A DNA stretch of 10,827 nt from an uncultured Clostridium sp. (GCA_934777095.1 CAKVNP010000041.1:1-10827), one strand, 5' to 3'. Shown: positions 1 through 6,731, counted from the first letter of the stretch. The notes: a model not told the origin generated them from the sequence alone. Numbers and translations are program-made.

Positions 1-126
1 GGTATGATTATTTCTCACTTTAAGACTAAGAATAGAAATATATTTGTCTATCTGCATATTGGCTTATCACTGCTTACTTTATTATGCATTGTATTTCATA
101 TAATAGAAAATGTCCTGTTGGGATAA
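1..126 (+). CDS. C-terminal end of an unidentified membrane protein (5' end outside window)
   Basis: An open frame enters from the left edge and stops at a TAA at 124-126, leaving 41 residues. A basic stretch (HFKTKNRN) is followed by one hydrophobic helix of about 24 residues that ends close to the C-terminus. The basic residues suggest a cytoplasmic side before the last transmembrane segment. Two histidines (visible residues 19 and 33) bracket that helix with 13 residues between them, a spacing seen in haem-binding helices of cytochrome b and ferric-reductase-like proteins. With only the tail visible, I cannot name the family. A terminator hairpin begins 18 bases after the stop, which supports this as a true gene end. 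The frame is short and the lack of an upstream view limits confidence. Confidence 0.6.
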   Translation, partial: GMIISHFKTKNRNIFVYLHIGLSLLTLLCIVFHIIENVLLG

Positions 127-144
127 AGTATAAATAATGTTACT

Positions 145-177
145 AAAAGAGTTAAGGAAAGCCTTAACTCTTTTATA
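145..177 (+). terminator. Rho-independent terminator of the left-edge gene
   Basis: A perfect 13-base inverted repeat (145-157 with 162-174, core GAGTTAAGG/CCTTAACTC) surrounds a four-base AAAG loop. The right arm ends in TTTT. The A-run on the left arm means it could also act on the opposite strand. It separates the left-edge membrane gene from the next unit. Confidence 0.85.
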
Positions 178-187
178 TTGTATTAGT

Positions 188-216
188 TTATTTATTTGTT
201 TAATTATGATTATAAT
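188..216 (+). promoter_or_regulatory. possible promoter for the secreted transglutaminase-like gene
   Basis: A perfect -10 hexamer TATAAT lies at 211-216. The hexamer 17 bases upstream (TTATTT, 188-193) is a poor -35 match. The region is very AT-rich, so a chance match is possible. If real, transcription would begin near 223 and leave a leader of about 73 bases before the start at 296. I see no riboswitch-like fold in that leader. Confidence 0.35.
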
Positions 217-283
217 ATAGCTAGAAAAAATATTAAAAATAGTGTAAAATTTAGCTGGGGTTTATTGTTATATTTTGTTAAGT

Positions 284-291
284 GAAGGAGG
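284..291 (+). promoter_or_regulatory. ribosome binding site fixing the start at 296
   Basis: GAAGGAGG is close to a full Shine-Dalgarno match and lies four bases before the ATG at 296. An in-frame TTG at 275 lies upstream of this site and would put it inside the coding region, so 296 is preferred. The start at 296 also gives a clean signal peptide. Confidence 0.8.
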
Positions 292-295
292 AATA

Positions 296-2284
296 ATGAG
301 AAAAATAAATAACAAAACATTATTAAGCAAAATACTTGTATTTTTATTGTTAATTAATATATTCCCAGTAAATAGTTATTTTGCTTATGCTGAAGATGAT
401 GAAACGTTACTTGAAGAGGTTATGCAGGAAACAGTTACTTGGACTAATCCTTTATATGAAGATCTACATATAAATATTAACCAGCTGTATACTTCTAATA
501 ATGAAAGTAGGGCAGCAGCAGTAACTTTTTCATCAAAAGAAAAAGCAGCTGAATATGTAAGAAACCAAATGGTTAAAAGATCGACAGTAATTTCTTTTAA
601 CATAAATGAACCATTTAATGTCGATTTAATAAATGAAATATTTAGCAAAGCTGTTGAGTATAATGATAAATATTCTTCTAGTGAAGGTGATTATCTGATG
701 GCTCATTATAGTGGATATTCGGCAACAATCAGTGGCTGTTCAGGACAGATTTCAATTGTATATAATATGAATTATTTATCTACTGAAGAGGAAGAAGTGC
801 GTGTAAATACTGAAGTGAAGAAAGTACTAGATAAACTTAATGTTTATAATGCTGATGATTACACTAAAATTAAGGCTGTCCATGATTATATCATGAATAA
901 TATACACTATGATTATTCATATTCTAAATACTCAGCATATAATGCGTTAATTGAAAAATCTGTAGTATGTCAAGGGTATTCATCATTAACGTATAAAATG
1001 CTTAAGGAATTAGGAGTAGGGGTAAGAATAATTACTGGTAAAGGAAATGGTGGTAATCACGCATGGAATATAGTTAGGATTAATGGAAAGTGGTATAACA
1101 TTGATAATACTTGGGATTCAAACTACACAGATGCTTATGGATCACTTAGATATGACTGGTTTTTATTAAGTAATGGGGATTTTGTTAATCATACAAGAGA
1201 TAGTAAATATAATACTTCTGCTTTTAACAGCAGCTATCCAATGTCAAATGAATCATTTGTTTTAGTACCCTTAACATCTATAGCTTTAAATAGAACAAGC
1301 TTAACTTTAGAAAAGGGGAAAGAAAATACATTAACTGTATCATTCATACCAAGTAATGCAACAAATCAAAAGGTTTCTTGGTCTAGTAATAATACAGCTG
1401 TTGCTACAGTAGATCGAAATGGTAAAGTAAAGGGAATCGCAAATGGTACAGCAGTTATAACAGCTACTTCTATGGATGGCAATAAGAAAGCAACATGTAC
1501 AGTTACTGTAAAGACAGCAAGCGTTGCAGTTACGTCAGTAAGCTTGAATAAGACAAGCCTATCATTGCTAAAAGGAAAAGAAAGTACCCTGACTGCAACT
1601 ATTAATCCAAGTAATGCAACAAACAAAGGTGTTACATGGACAAGCAATAATACAAAAGTTGCTACAGTAGATTCAAAAGGAAAAATTAAAGCAGTAGCAG
1701 CAGGTACAGCAACAATTACTGTGAAAACTAAAGATGGAAGTAAAACTTCATCTTGTAAAGTTACTGTAACAAATCCAGTAGCAGTTACTTCTGTAAAGTT
1801 AAATAAGACTAGTTTATCAATAGTAAAAGGCCAAGCAAGCACTCTAACTGCAACTATTAATCCGAGTAATGCAACAAATAAGAACGTCACATGGACAAGT
1901 AATAACACAAAAGTTGTTACGGTAGATGCAAATGGAAAAGTAAAAGCAATAGCAGCAGGTACAGCAACGATAACTGTGAAAACAAAAGATGGCAGCAAAA
2001 CATCATCTTGTAAGGTAACAGTAAAAAATCCAGTAGCAGTTACTTCTGTTAAATTAAGCAAAACAAGCTTAACATTAGCAAAAGGCAAACAAACTGCCTT
2101 AACTGCAACAATAAACCCAAGCAACGCTACAAATAAGAATGTTACATGGACAAGCAGTAATACAAAAGTTGCTACTGTTGATTCAAAAGGAAATGTAAAA
2201 GCAGTTGCTAAAGGAACTGCTACAATAAAAGTAACTACCAAGGATGGAAATAAAACATCTACTTGTAAAGTTACTGTTAAATAA
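296..2284 (+). CDS. secreted transglutaminase-like protein with four Big_2 Ig-like domains
   Basis: The product is 662 residues. Residues 1-32 form a signal peptide: basic MRKINNK, a hydrophobic core and a likely cleavage after AYA. Residues 33 to about 170 are an unassigned region. Residues about 171-313 form a transglutaminase-like domain with Cys225 (VVCQGYS), His255 (NHAWN) and Asp270 (NIDNTW), the expected triad. Residues 326 to the end are four bacterial Ig-like type 2 domains of about 85 residues, each with the pattern SL..KG...LT..I.PSNATN..V.W.S and ending C.VTV. In this superfamily the triad can support peptidase or cross-linking chemistry; which one applies here is unknown. No LPXTG sorting signal, transmembrane anchor or other cell-wall anchor is visible, so it is probably released or held non-covalently, perhaps through the Ig-like domains. 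It is a single-gene unit with its own terminator. The family call is firm; the substrate is not known. Confidence 0.92.
   Translation: MRKINNKTLLSKILVFLLLINIFPVNSYFAYAEDDETLLEEVMQETVTWTNPLYEDLHININQLYTSNNESRAAAVTFSSKEKAAEYVRNQMVKRSTVISFNINEPFNVDLINEIFSKAVEYNDKYSSSEGDYLMAHYSGYSATISGCSGQISIVYNMNYLSTEEEEVRVNTEVKKVLDKLNVYNADDYTKIKAVHDYIMNNIHYDYSYSKYSAYNALIEKSVVCQGYSSLTYKMLKELGVGVRIITGKGNGGNHAWNIVRINGKWYNIDNTWDSNYTDAYGSLRYDWFLLSNGDFVNHTRDSKYNTSAFNSSYPMSNESFVLVPLTSIALNRTSLTLEKGKENTLTVSFIPSNATNQKVSWSSNNTAVATVDRNGKVKGIANGTAVITATSMDGNKKATCTVTVKTASVAVTSVSLNKTSLSLLKGKESTLTATINPSNATNKGVTWTSNNTKVATVDSKGKIKAVAAGTATITVKTKDGSKTSSCKVTVTNPVAVTSVKLNKTSLSIVKGQASTLTATINPSNATNKNVTWTSNNTKVVTVDANGKVKAIAAGTATITVKTKDGSKTSSCKVTVKNPVAVTSVKLSKTSLTLAKGKQTALTATINPSNATNKNVTWTSSNTKVATVDSKGNVKAVAKGTATIKVTTKDGNKTSTCKVTVK
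1271..2281 (+). repeat. four tandem ~255-bp coding repeats (Big_2 domains)
   Basis: Units begin at about 1271, 1523, 1778 and 2033. The distance between units 2, 3 and 4 is exactly 255 bp (85 codons), and unit 1 is slightly longer. Units 2-4 are very similar even at DNA level, for example in the segment encoding TINPSNATN and TWTSNNTKV, which suggests recent duplication or homogenisation. Unit 1 has diverged more in protein sequence. Such arrays can change copy number by recombination. Confidence 0.9.
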
Positions 2285-2295
2285 AATTTAATTAT

Positions 2296-2329
2296 AAAAA
2301 CTGTATCATTTAAAATGGTACAGTTTTTT
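2296..2329 (+). terminator. Rho-independent terminator after the secreted protein gene
   Basis: A 15-base stem (2296-2310 with 2314-2328), with one G-U pair and a three-base loop, is followed by or includes a run of six T at 2324-2329. The left arm starts with five A, so it may work in both directions. It lies 11 bases after the stop codon. Confidence 0.82.
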
Positions 2330-2352
2330 ATTGTAAATATATTTGGAAAATG

Positions 2353-2382
2353 TTGCTATATAGTATTTGTAATAACTATAAT
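2353..2382 (+). promoter_or_regulatory. sigma-A-type promoter for the 2429-5670 gene group
   Basis: A TTGCTA -35 element (2353-2358) and a perfect TATAAT -10 element (2377-2382) are separated by 18 bases. They lie between the terminator of the previous gene and the next start, as expected for a new transcription unit. Transcription would begin near 2389, about 40 bases before the start codon. Confidence 0.55.
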
Positions 2383-2412
2383 TAAACTATAGAAAAAATG
2401 ATTAGTAATCTT

Positions 2413-2419
2413 GGGGAGG
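2413..2419 (+). promoter_or_regulatory. ribosome binding site deciding the start at 2429
   Basis: GGGGAGG lies nine bases before the ATG at 2429 but only three bases before the ATG at 2423, and it overlaps the codons after an in-frame TTG at 2411. Spacing favours 2429. The two ATGs differ by only two residues. Confidence 0.6.
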
Positions 2420-2428
2420 TATATGAGG

Positions 2429-2800
2429 ATGGAGTATACTGTCAGTATGATTGATTTTTATGAACAATTATATGCTAAATATAGTGATTATTTAAGGCCA
2501 GATATAACGGATGTAATTATGATTCAGACGGATGAAGAGGTGTCGTTAGAAGTACATTATGAGGAAACAACAGAAGAGGGATTTGATAAAGTAACAATCA
2601 CAAGAACAGATTTAGGATTTGTAGTTGAGGATACACCAGGAGAACCTTTTTTTAGATTGGACGAACCAATTGAAAAAAATGTTGTTAAATTCTTAAATGA
2701 TTTTTCACCTTATTCTATTATCTGTACGACTGATTTGTTTACTAATGAAGCAGCACAAAAAATAAATAAGAAGTTTTGTATTTTTGGTGTTGATAAATAG
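2429..2800 (+). CDS. hypothetical protein, 123 residues
   Basis: I do not recognise this protein. It is a small, acidic, soluble protein with no signal peptide or transmembrane segment. It starts MEYTVSMIDFYEQLYAKYSDYL, and the middle has alternating strands rich in Glu, Asp and Thr (EVSLEVHYEETTEEGFDKVTITRTDLGF). This suggests a small alpha/beta fold. Near its C-terminus are two cysteines (SIICTTD and KKFCIFG) but no metal-binding spacing. The gene is first behind a promoter, and the D-lactate dehydrogenase-like gene begins only 35 bases after its stop, so the two are probably co-transcribed. Coding is supported by a strong ribosome binding site, typical codon use and the promoter placement. 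Confidence 0.75.
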   Translation: MEYTVSMIDFYEQLYAKYSDYLRPDITDVIMIQTDEEVSLEVHYEETTEEGFDKVTITRTDLGFVVEDTPGEPFFRLDEPIEKNVVKFLNDFSPYSIICTTDLFTNEAAQKINKKFCIFGVDK

Positions 2801-2835
2801 ATTTTTAATTATCTTAAATATAGGAGAATTATAAA

Positions 2836-3804
2836 ATGAAAATTGTAATGTATAGCTATCGTGAAGATGAAATTGATTTTATTAATGAGTTTTCAAAAAA
2901 ATACAATATTCAGATTCAATTGTGTAAAGAATCACCTAGCCTGGAAAATACATCACTTGCCAAAGATGCTTTATGTATAAGCATTATTACCACAAAAATG
3001 TCAAAAGAGTTAATTGGAAAATTTTATGATATGGGAGTTAGATATATTTCTACTAGAACCATTGGATATGATCATATAGATGTAGAGGGAGCAAAGGAAA
3101 TCGGCATGGCTTTTGGCAATGTAAAATATTCTCCAAACAGTGTTGCAGAATATACTGTGATGATGATAATTATGGCTTTAAGAAACATGAATCTTATTTT
3201 AACAAGATATAATTCGCAGGATTATGCCTTAAATGGTATTAGGGGACAGGAGCTAGCTAAGCTGACAGTGGGCATAATAGGTACAGGTAATATTGGAACT
3301 AAGGTAATAAAGAAACTAAGTGGATTTGAAACAGATATTATTGCTTATGATTTATATGAAAATGATGAGGTAAAGAAATATGCCTCATATGTATCTTTAG
3401 AGGAATTGTACCGTAAAAGTGATGTTATATCTTTGCATCTGCCTGCTACAGACCAAAGCTTCCACATGATAGATAAAGCAGCTATAGAAACTATGAAGGA
3501 TGGAGTAATTATCATAAATACAGCAAGAGGAAGTCTGATTAATACCTCTGAATTAATTTCAGCATTAAAAAGTGGAAAGGTTAAAGGTGCAGCTTTAGAT
3601 GTTATTGAAGGTGAAGAATTAATTTATTATCAGGATTTTAAGGGGGAAATTGTTGATAATAGCAATTTAGCTATACTACAATCATTTCCTAACGTAATAC
3701 TTACTCCACATACAGCGTTTTATACTGATAAGGTTGTAAGTGATATGGTGGAGAATTCAATTATAAACTGTAAAGCGTTTATGGAAAAGTTTCATATAAA
3801 ATAG
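2836..3804 (+). CDS. D-lactate dehydrogenase (VanH-like D-2-hydroxyacid dehydrogenase)
   Basis: The product (322 residues) should be a cytoplasmic NAD-dependent enzyme reducing pyruvate or a related 2-keto acid to the D-2-hydroxyacid. The Rossmann motif is G149-T-G-N-I-G154, with Asp172 at the end of the second strand, which favours NADH over NADPH. Catalytic residues of the family are visible: Arg231 (NTARG), Glu260 (DVIEGEE) and His292 (TPHTAFYT). The segment VRYISTRTIGYDHID and the TPHTAFYT ending closely recall VanH and fermentative D-lactate dehydrogenases, and the length matches VanH. No D-Ala-D-Lac ligase (vanA) or D,D-dipeptidase (vanX) lies nearby, so a fermentative or redox-balancing role is more likely than glycopeptide resistance. 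The ribosome binding site AGGAGA (2822-2827) supports the start. Exact substrate preference is inferred. Confidence 0.9.
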   Translation: MKIVMYSYREDEIDFINEFSKKYNIQIQLCKESPSLENTSLAKDALCISIITTKMSKELIGKFYDMGVRYISTRTIGYDHIDVEGAKEIGMAFGNVKYSPNSVAEYTVMMIIMALRNMNLILTRYNSQDYALNGIRGQELAKLTVGIIGTGNIGTKVIKKLSGFETDIIAYDLYENDEVKKYASYVSLEELYRKSDVISLHLPATDQSFHMIDKAAIETMKDGVIIINTARGSLINTSELISALKSGKVKGAALDVIEGEELIYYQDFKGEIVDNSNLAILQSFPNVILTPHTAFYTDKVVSDMVENSIINCKAFMEKFHIK

Positions 3805-3866
3805 AATAATTACTCAGATTTCAAAGATGTGGATATTAAGCAGACAATGAAAAGAGGATAATAGAA

Positions 3867-4148
3867 ATGAAAATAGATGATAGTCTAAAAGAAGATATTT
3901 TAGCTGAGATTGGCAGTATTTTTAACTTAAAACAATGTGATGTGGGCAAGTTTAAAAAATTTAATTATCCTAGATTACTTAGAGTATTTAAATTTAGTAC
4001 AGAGCAGTACAAGGGGGAAAATCTAGGGAATATTGCAATACTTAACGGCACCTCTTTATTAGGCATGTCAATATTTACAGCAGTTATTACACCTGAAAAA
4101 GGAATTGATTTACCACTATTAATAATAGCGAATAATTTCACTCCATAA
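3867..4148 (+). CDS. hypothetical protein, 93 residues, possibly truncated
   Basis: I cannot assign this protein to a family. It starts MKIDDSLKEDILAEIGSIFNL, has a basic segment (KFKKFNYPRLLRVFKF) and ends in a hydrophobic strand-like run, GIDLPLLIIANNFTP, just before the stop. No signal peptide or convincing transmembrane helix is visible. Ending on a core-like hydrophobic strand is unusual for a complete small domain and suggests a C-terminally shortened version of a longer protein. No continuation is seen in the other frames in the 43 bases before the next start. AGAGG lies 10 bases before the ATG. The gene sits between the dehydrogenase and SelO with gaps of 62 and 43 bases, so it is probably co-transcribed with them. 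Confidence 0.6.
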   Translation: MKIDDSLKEDILAEIGSIFNLKQCDVGKFKKFNYPRLLRVFKFSTEQYKGENLGNIAILNGTSLLGMSIFTAVITPEKGIDLPLLIIANNFTP

Positions 4149-4191
4149 GATTAAACTAAAAGTGAATATATATTATAACAGAGGAGAAAAA

Positions 4192-5670
4192 ATGAAGAAT
4201 AAAAGATTAATTGATGATTCTAAGATAAAGCTAAACAATACTTATTTAAATCTTCCAGAAATATTTTACTCTAGACAAAAGCCTAGTGAAGTTCCCTCTT
4301 CTGAAATAGTAATCTTAAATAATGATTTAGCAGAAGATCTTGGATTGGATTTAGCATTTCTGGAAAGCAAGACTGGTGCAGAATTCCTGAGTGGAAATAA
4401 AATCTTAAAAGATACACATCCTATAGCTCAGGCTTATGGAGGCCATCAGTTTGGATATTTTACTATGTTAGGTGATGGAAGAGCTGTCCTTTTAGGAGAA
4501 TATACTGATAAGCTAGGCAGAATATATGATCTTACTTTAAAGGGCTCAGGACAAACGGTCTATTCTAGGGGAGGAGATGGCAAGGCTGCCTTAGGACCTA
4601 TGCTTAGGGAATATATTATCAGCGAAGCAATGAAGGGATTAAATATACCAACAACAAGAGCTTTGTCAGTAGTATCTACTGGTGAATGGATTTACCGTGA
4701 AAGAGGAAGACAACAGGGTGCAGTCTTAGCACGTATCGCTAACAGCCATCTGAGAGTTGGCACATTCCAATTTGCTGCTAAATGGTGTACATTGGATGAC
4801 CTTAAAGCATTAGCTGATTATGCCTTAAATAGGCATTATAGAGATATACCTGAGAATGTAAATCCTTATGAATATCTTTTAAAGGAGACAATTAAAAAGC
4901 AAGCATCTTTAATTGCAAAATGGCAGCTTGTAGGATTTATCCATGGGGTAATGAATACCGATAATATGGCTATTTCAGGTGAAAGTATTGATTATGGACC
5001 TTGTGCATTTATGGATACTTATGACCCTGATACAGTATTCAGTTCCATTGACAGGGAAGGCAGATATGCATACAAGAACCAGCCTGAAATGGCAGCTTGG
5101 AATCTTGCACGATTTGCTGAAACATTATTACCTCTTCTTAGTGATAACCATGAAGAAGCAGTTAAAATAGCACAGGAAGCCATTAATGAATTTGGAGCTG
5201 AATATCATTACTACTGGTATGCAGGGATGATAAAAAAGCTAGGATTGTTCACTGCTGAAGAAGATGATGAAGCTTTAATATCAGAATTATTAAAGCTAAT
5301 GGAAAAATACAAAAGCGATTATACCAATACTTTTTTATATTTAACTTTAAATGATTTATCTAAAATAGATATTTTTGAAGAAGAAGAATTTAAAATATGG
5401 CATAAAAAATGGAGAGAAAGGCTTGCAAGGAAAGATCAAGACTTTAATGATTCAATAAAGCTTATGAAAGAAAATAATCCTACCGTTATACCTAGGAATC
5501 TATTAGTAGAAGATGCTTTAAACAATGCAGAGGAAAATAATGATTTATCAAAATTTATGCAGCTTTTAGAAGCTGTTAAAAACCCATTCAATTATGAAGA
5601 TATTAAATGGCAATATACTGAACCACCTAAGCATACAGGATGTGCATTTAAAACATATTGTGGTACATAA
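4192..5670 (+). CDS. selO: protein adenylyltransferase SelO (YdiU/UPF0061 family)
   Basis: This 492-residue pseudokinase-fold enzyme is expected to transfer AMP from ATP to Ser, Thr or Tyr of target proteins, a role linked in the family to redox stress. Visible family motifs are YGGHQFGYF (around 82-90), GDGRA, LKGSGQT with nucleotide-binding Lys117, SRGGDGKAALGPMLREY, ARIANSHLRVGTFQF (Arg181) and HGVMNTDNM. Here Asp257 and Asn258, with Asp267 in DYGP, match the base and metal-binding residues of characterised SelO proteins. The protein ends TYCGT, with Cys490 in the place where many eukaryotic SelO proteins carry selenocysteine. An in-frame GTG at 4162 lies upstream of the ribosome binding site (GAGGAG, 4181-4186), so the ATG at 4192 is chosen. 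Length is normal for bacterial SelO and all key residues are present. Confidence 0.95.
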   Translation: MKNKRLIDDSKIKLNNTYLNLPEIFYSRQKPSEVPSSEIVILNNDLAEDLGLDLAFLESKTGAEFLSGNKILKDTHPIAQAYGGHQFGYFTMLGDGRAVLLGEYTDKLGRIYDLTLKGSGQTVYSRGGDGKAALGPMLREYIISEAMKGLNIPTTRALSVVSTGEWIYRERGRQQGAVLARIANSHLRVGTFQFAAKWCTLDDLKALADYALNRHYRDIPENVNPYEYLLKETIKKQASLIAKWQLVGFIHGVMNTDNMAISGESIDYGPCAFMDTYDPDTVFSSIDREGRYAYKNQPEMAAWNLARFAETLLPLLSDNHEEAVKIAQEAINEFGAEYHYYWYAGMIKKLGLFTAEEDDEALISELLKLMEKYKSDYTNTFLYLTLNDLSKIDIFEEEEFKIWHKKWRERLARKDQDFNDSIKLMKENNPTVIPRNLLVEDALNNAEENNDLSKFMQLLEAVKNPFNYEDIKWQYTEPPKHTGCAFKTYCGT

Positions 5671-5690
5671 ATATTAATAAACGTTAATTA

Positions 5691-5719
5691 TTGACAGCGA
5701 GGCGCTTATTAAATACAAT
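5691..5719 (+). promoter_or_regulatory. near-consensus sigma-A promoter for the DUF6544-like gene
   Basis: A perfect TTGACA -35 (5691-5696) and TACAAT -10 (5714-5719, one mismatch to TATAAT) are separated by the optimal 17 bases. Transcription would start near 5726. The promoter lies just after the selO stop, and no clear terminator is visible between them, so read-through from selO is also possible. Confidence 0.8.
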
Positions 5720-5789
5720 AGAGTAAAAAGTTGGAATAAGCTTCCTTGCTGTGTTAATAGTAATAATTATATTGAAAGTGAGAAATAGT

Positions 5790-6647
5790 ATGAGAGGACA
5801 AGCTAAAAAGAAAGTAGCAATGATTCTAACTATCGTAATATTTGTTATAGTCGCAATAGCAATTTATTTCAATATTCCTTATTCAAGGCTAAGAAATGAA
5901 TTTAAAAAGTATATGGATTTGTGCCATGAAGAGTCTTATAAGGCAGAAGAGCAAAAAATATTTGATTTAGAATCAATGCCAGAACCATTACAAAAATTTT
6001 ATCAGTTTACAGGGCTGGATAAGGAAATGTATTCTTATCATGTAGGATTTTATTTTAAGGAGGCAGATTTCTTAAATAGTACAAGCAATAAGTACATGAA
6101 AATTAAATATGATGAACATATTTATGGCAAAGCACCAAGCCATTTAGCTTTTATTGATTCATCAATGTATGGCATACCTTTTCAGGGATTAGATTCATAT
6201 GTAGATGGAGATGGTAGGATGCAAGGTGTAATAGCGAAAAATTTTACAATCTTTAATATCGATGGAGAAAGTATGGATAAATCTGCTTTAGTAACCTGGC
6301 TAGCTGAAACAATATTCATGCCTACAGAATTTTTAAGCGGAAGGATAAGCCTAGAGGAGATAGGAAATAATTCAATTAAGGCATCTATTGAAAACAAAGG
6401 AATAATTGTATCAGGTGTATTCCATTTTGATAATGAGGGAAGATTAATAAGTTTTGACACAGAGGATAGAGTTTATACTAAAAATGATGGTACAATGGAA
6501 TATACAAGCTGGTCTGCTTATTTTGATGATTATCAGAAAAAAGGAGACTATATGCTGCCAGATAATTTAAAGGCTGTGTGGCATTTCGCAGATGCTGACC
6601 AGAAGTATTTTGATGGCCATAATATAAAATATACCTTTTATAAATAG
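5790..6647 (+). CDS. membrane-anchored DUF6544/DUF6920-like protein
   Basis: The 285-residue product has a basic N-terminus (MRGQAKKK), then one hydrophobic segment at about residues 10-28, and then a soluble domain predicted outside the membrane. The domain begins with ESMPEPLQKFYQFTGLDKE, followed by beta-rich segments including GLDSYVDGDGRMQGVIAKNFTIFNIDGESMDKSALVTWLAETIFMPT, and it ends with LPDNLKAVWHF. This order (a P-E-P-[LV] helix, a D.G.M strand, a xWLAE..xxP helix) resembles the DUF6544/DUF6920 group of bacterial proteins of unknown function, recalled from memory and not searched. The upstream in-frame GTG at 5751 lacks a good ribosome binding site and would put extra hydrophobic residues before the basic segment, so 5790 is preferred, although its own site (AAAGTGAG) is weak. 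It is a monocistronic unit with its own promoter and terminator. Confidence 0.75.
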   Translation: MRGQAKKKVAMILTIVIFVIVAIAIYFNIPYSRLRNEFKKYMDLCHEESYKAEEQKIFDLESMPEPLQKFYQFTGLDKEMYSYHVGFYFKEADFLNSTSNKYMKIKYDEHIYGKAPSHLAFIDSSMYGIPFQGLDSYVDGDGRMQGVIAKNFTIFNIDGESMDKSALVTWLAETIFMPTEFLSGRISLEEIGNNSIKASIENKGIIVSGVFHFDNEGRLISFDTEDRVYTKNDGTMEYTSWSAYFDDYQKKGDYMLPDNLKAVWHFADADQKYFDGHNIKYTFYK

Positions 6648-6674
6648 CTGTTGCATTTTGCAATGGCTTTTTTT
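6646..6674 (+). terminator. Rho-independent terminator overlapping the stop codon
   Basis: A 10-base-pair stem (6646-6655 with 6659-6668), with two G-U pairs and a three-base loop, is followed by seven T (6668-6674). The left arm begins within the TAG stop of the DUF6544-like gene. The T-run is strong, so the hairpin should end this one-gene unit. Confidence 0.75.
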
Positions 6675-6702
6675 GTGTACTTTTTTATGAACAATAATCA
6701 AA

Positions 6703-6731
6703 TTTACTGTTAATTCATATATTGCTACAAA
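6703..6731 (+). promoter_or_regulatory. possible promoter for the corC-type/GH3 unit
   Basis: TTTACT (6703-6708) and TACAAA (6726-6731) are spaced by 17 bases between the preceding terminator and the next start. Both hexamers deviate from consensus and the region is AT-rich, so this is a weak call. A promoter must lie somewhere in 6675-6790, because the previous unit is terminated. Confidence 0.3.

Noticed and set aside
137..220. A 27-codon open frame starting at an ATG just after the left-edge gene
   Set aside because: It runs straight through the terminator hairpin, has no ribosome binding site and encodes only a simple hydrophobic string.
223..295. A riboswitch in the leader of the secreted protein gene
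   Set aside because: The leader is only about 70 bases, very AT-rich, and shows no conserved aptamer core or terminator/antiterminator pair.
1366..2241. A 291-codon open frame on the minus strand opposite the Ig-like repeats
   Set aside because: It is the mirror of a repetitive coding array poor in codons that read as stops on the other strand. The translation is a low-complexity repeat of Val, Phe and Leu, no ribosome binding site is evident, and the + strand product has clear domains.
1523..2281. Regularly spaced repeats as a CRISPR-like array
   Set aside because: The repeat unit is 255 bp, in frame, and encodes known Ig-like domains. There are no short direct repeats with unique spacers and no cas genes.
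2836..3804. Part of a glycopeptide (vancomycin) resistance cluster
   Set aside because: Only a VanH-like dehydrogenase is present. No D-Ala-D-Lac ligase, VanX-type dipeptidase or VanRS regulators lie in the window, and VanH relatives are common as fermentative D-lactate dehydrogenases.
4979..5170. A 63-codon open frame inside selO in another frame
   Set aside because: It lies entirely within the well-supported selO frame and overlaps its catalytic motif region, with no independent start signals.
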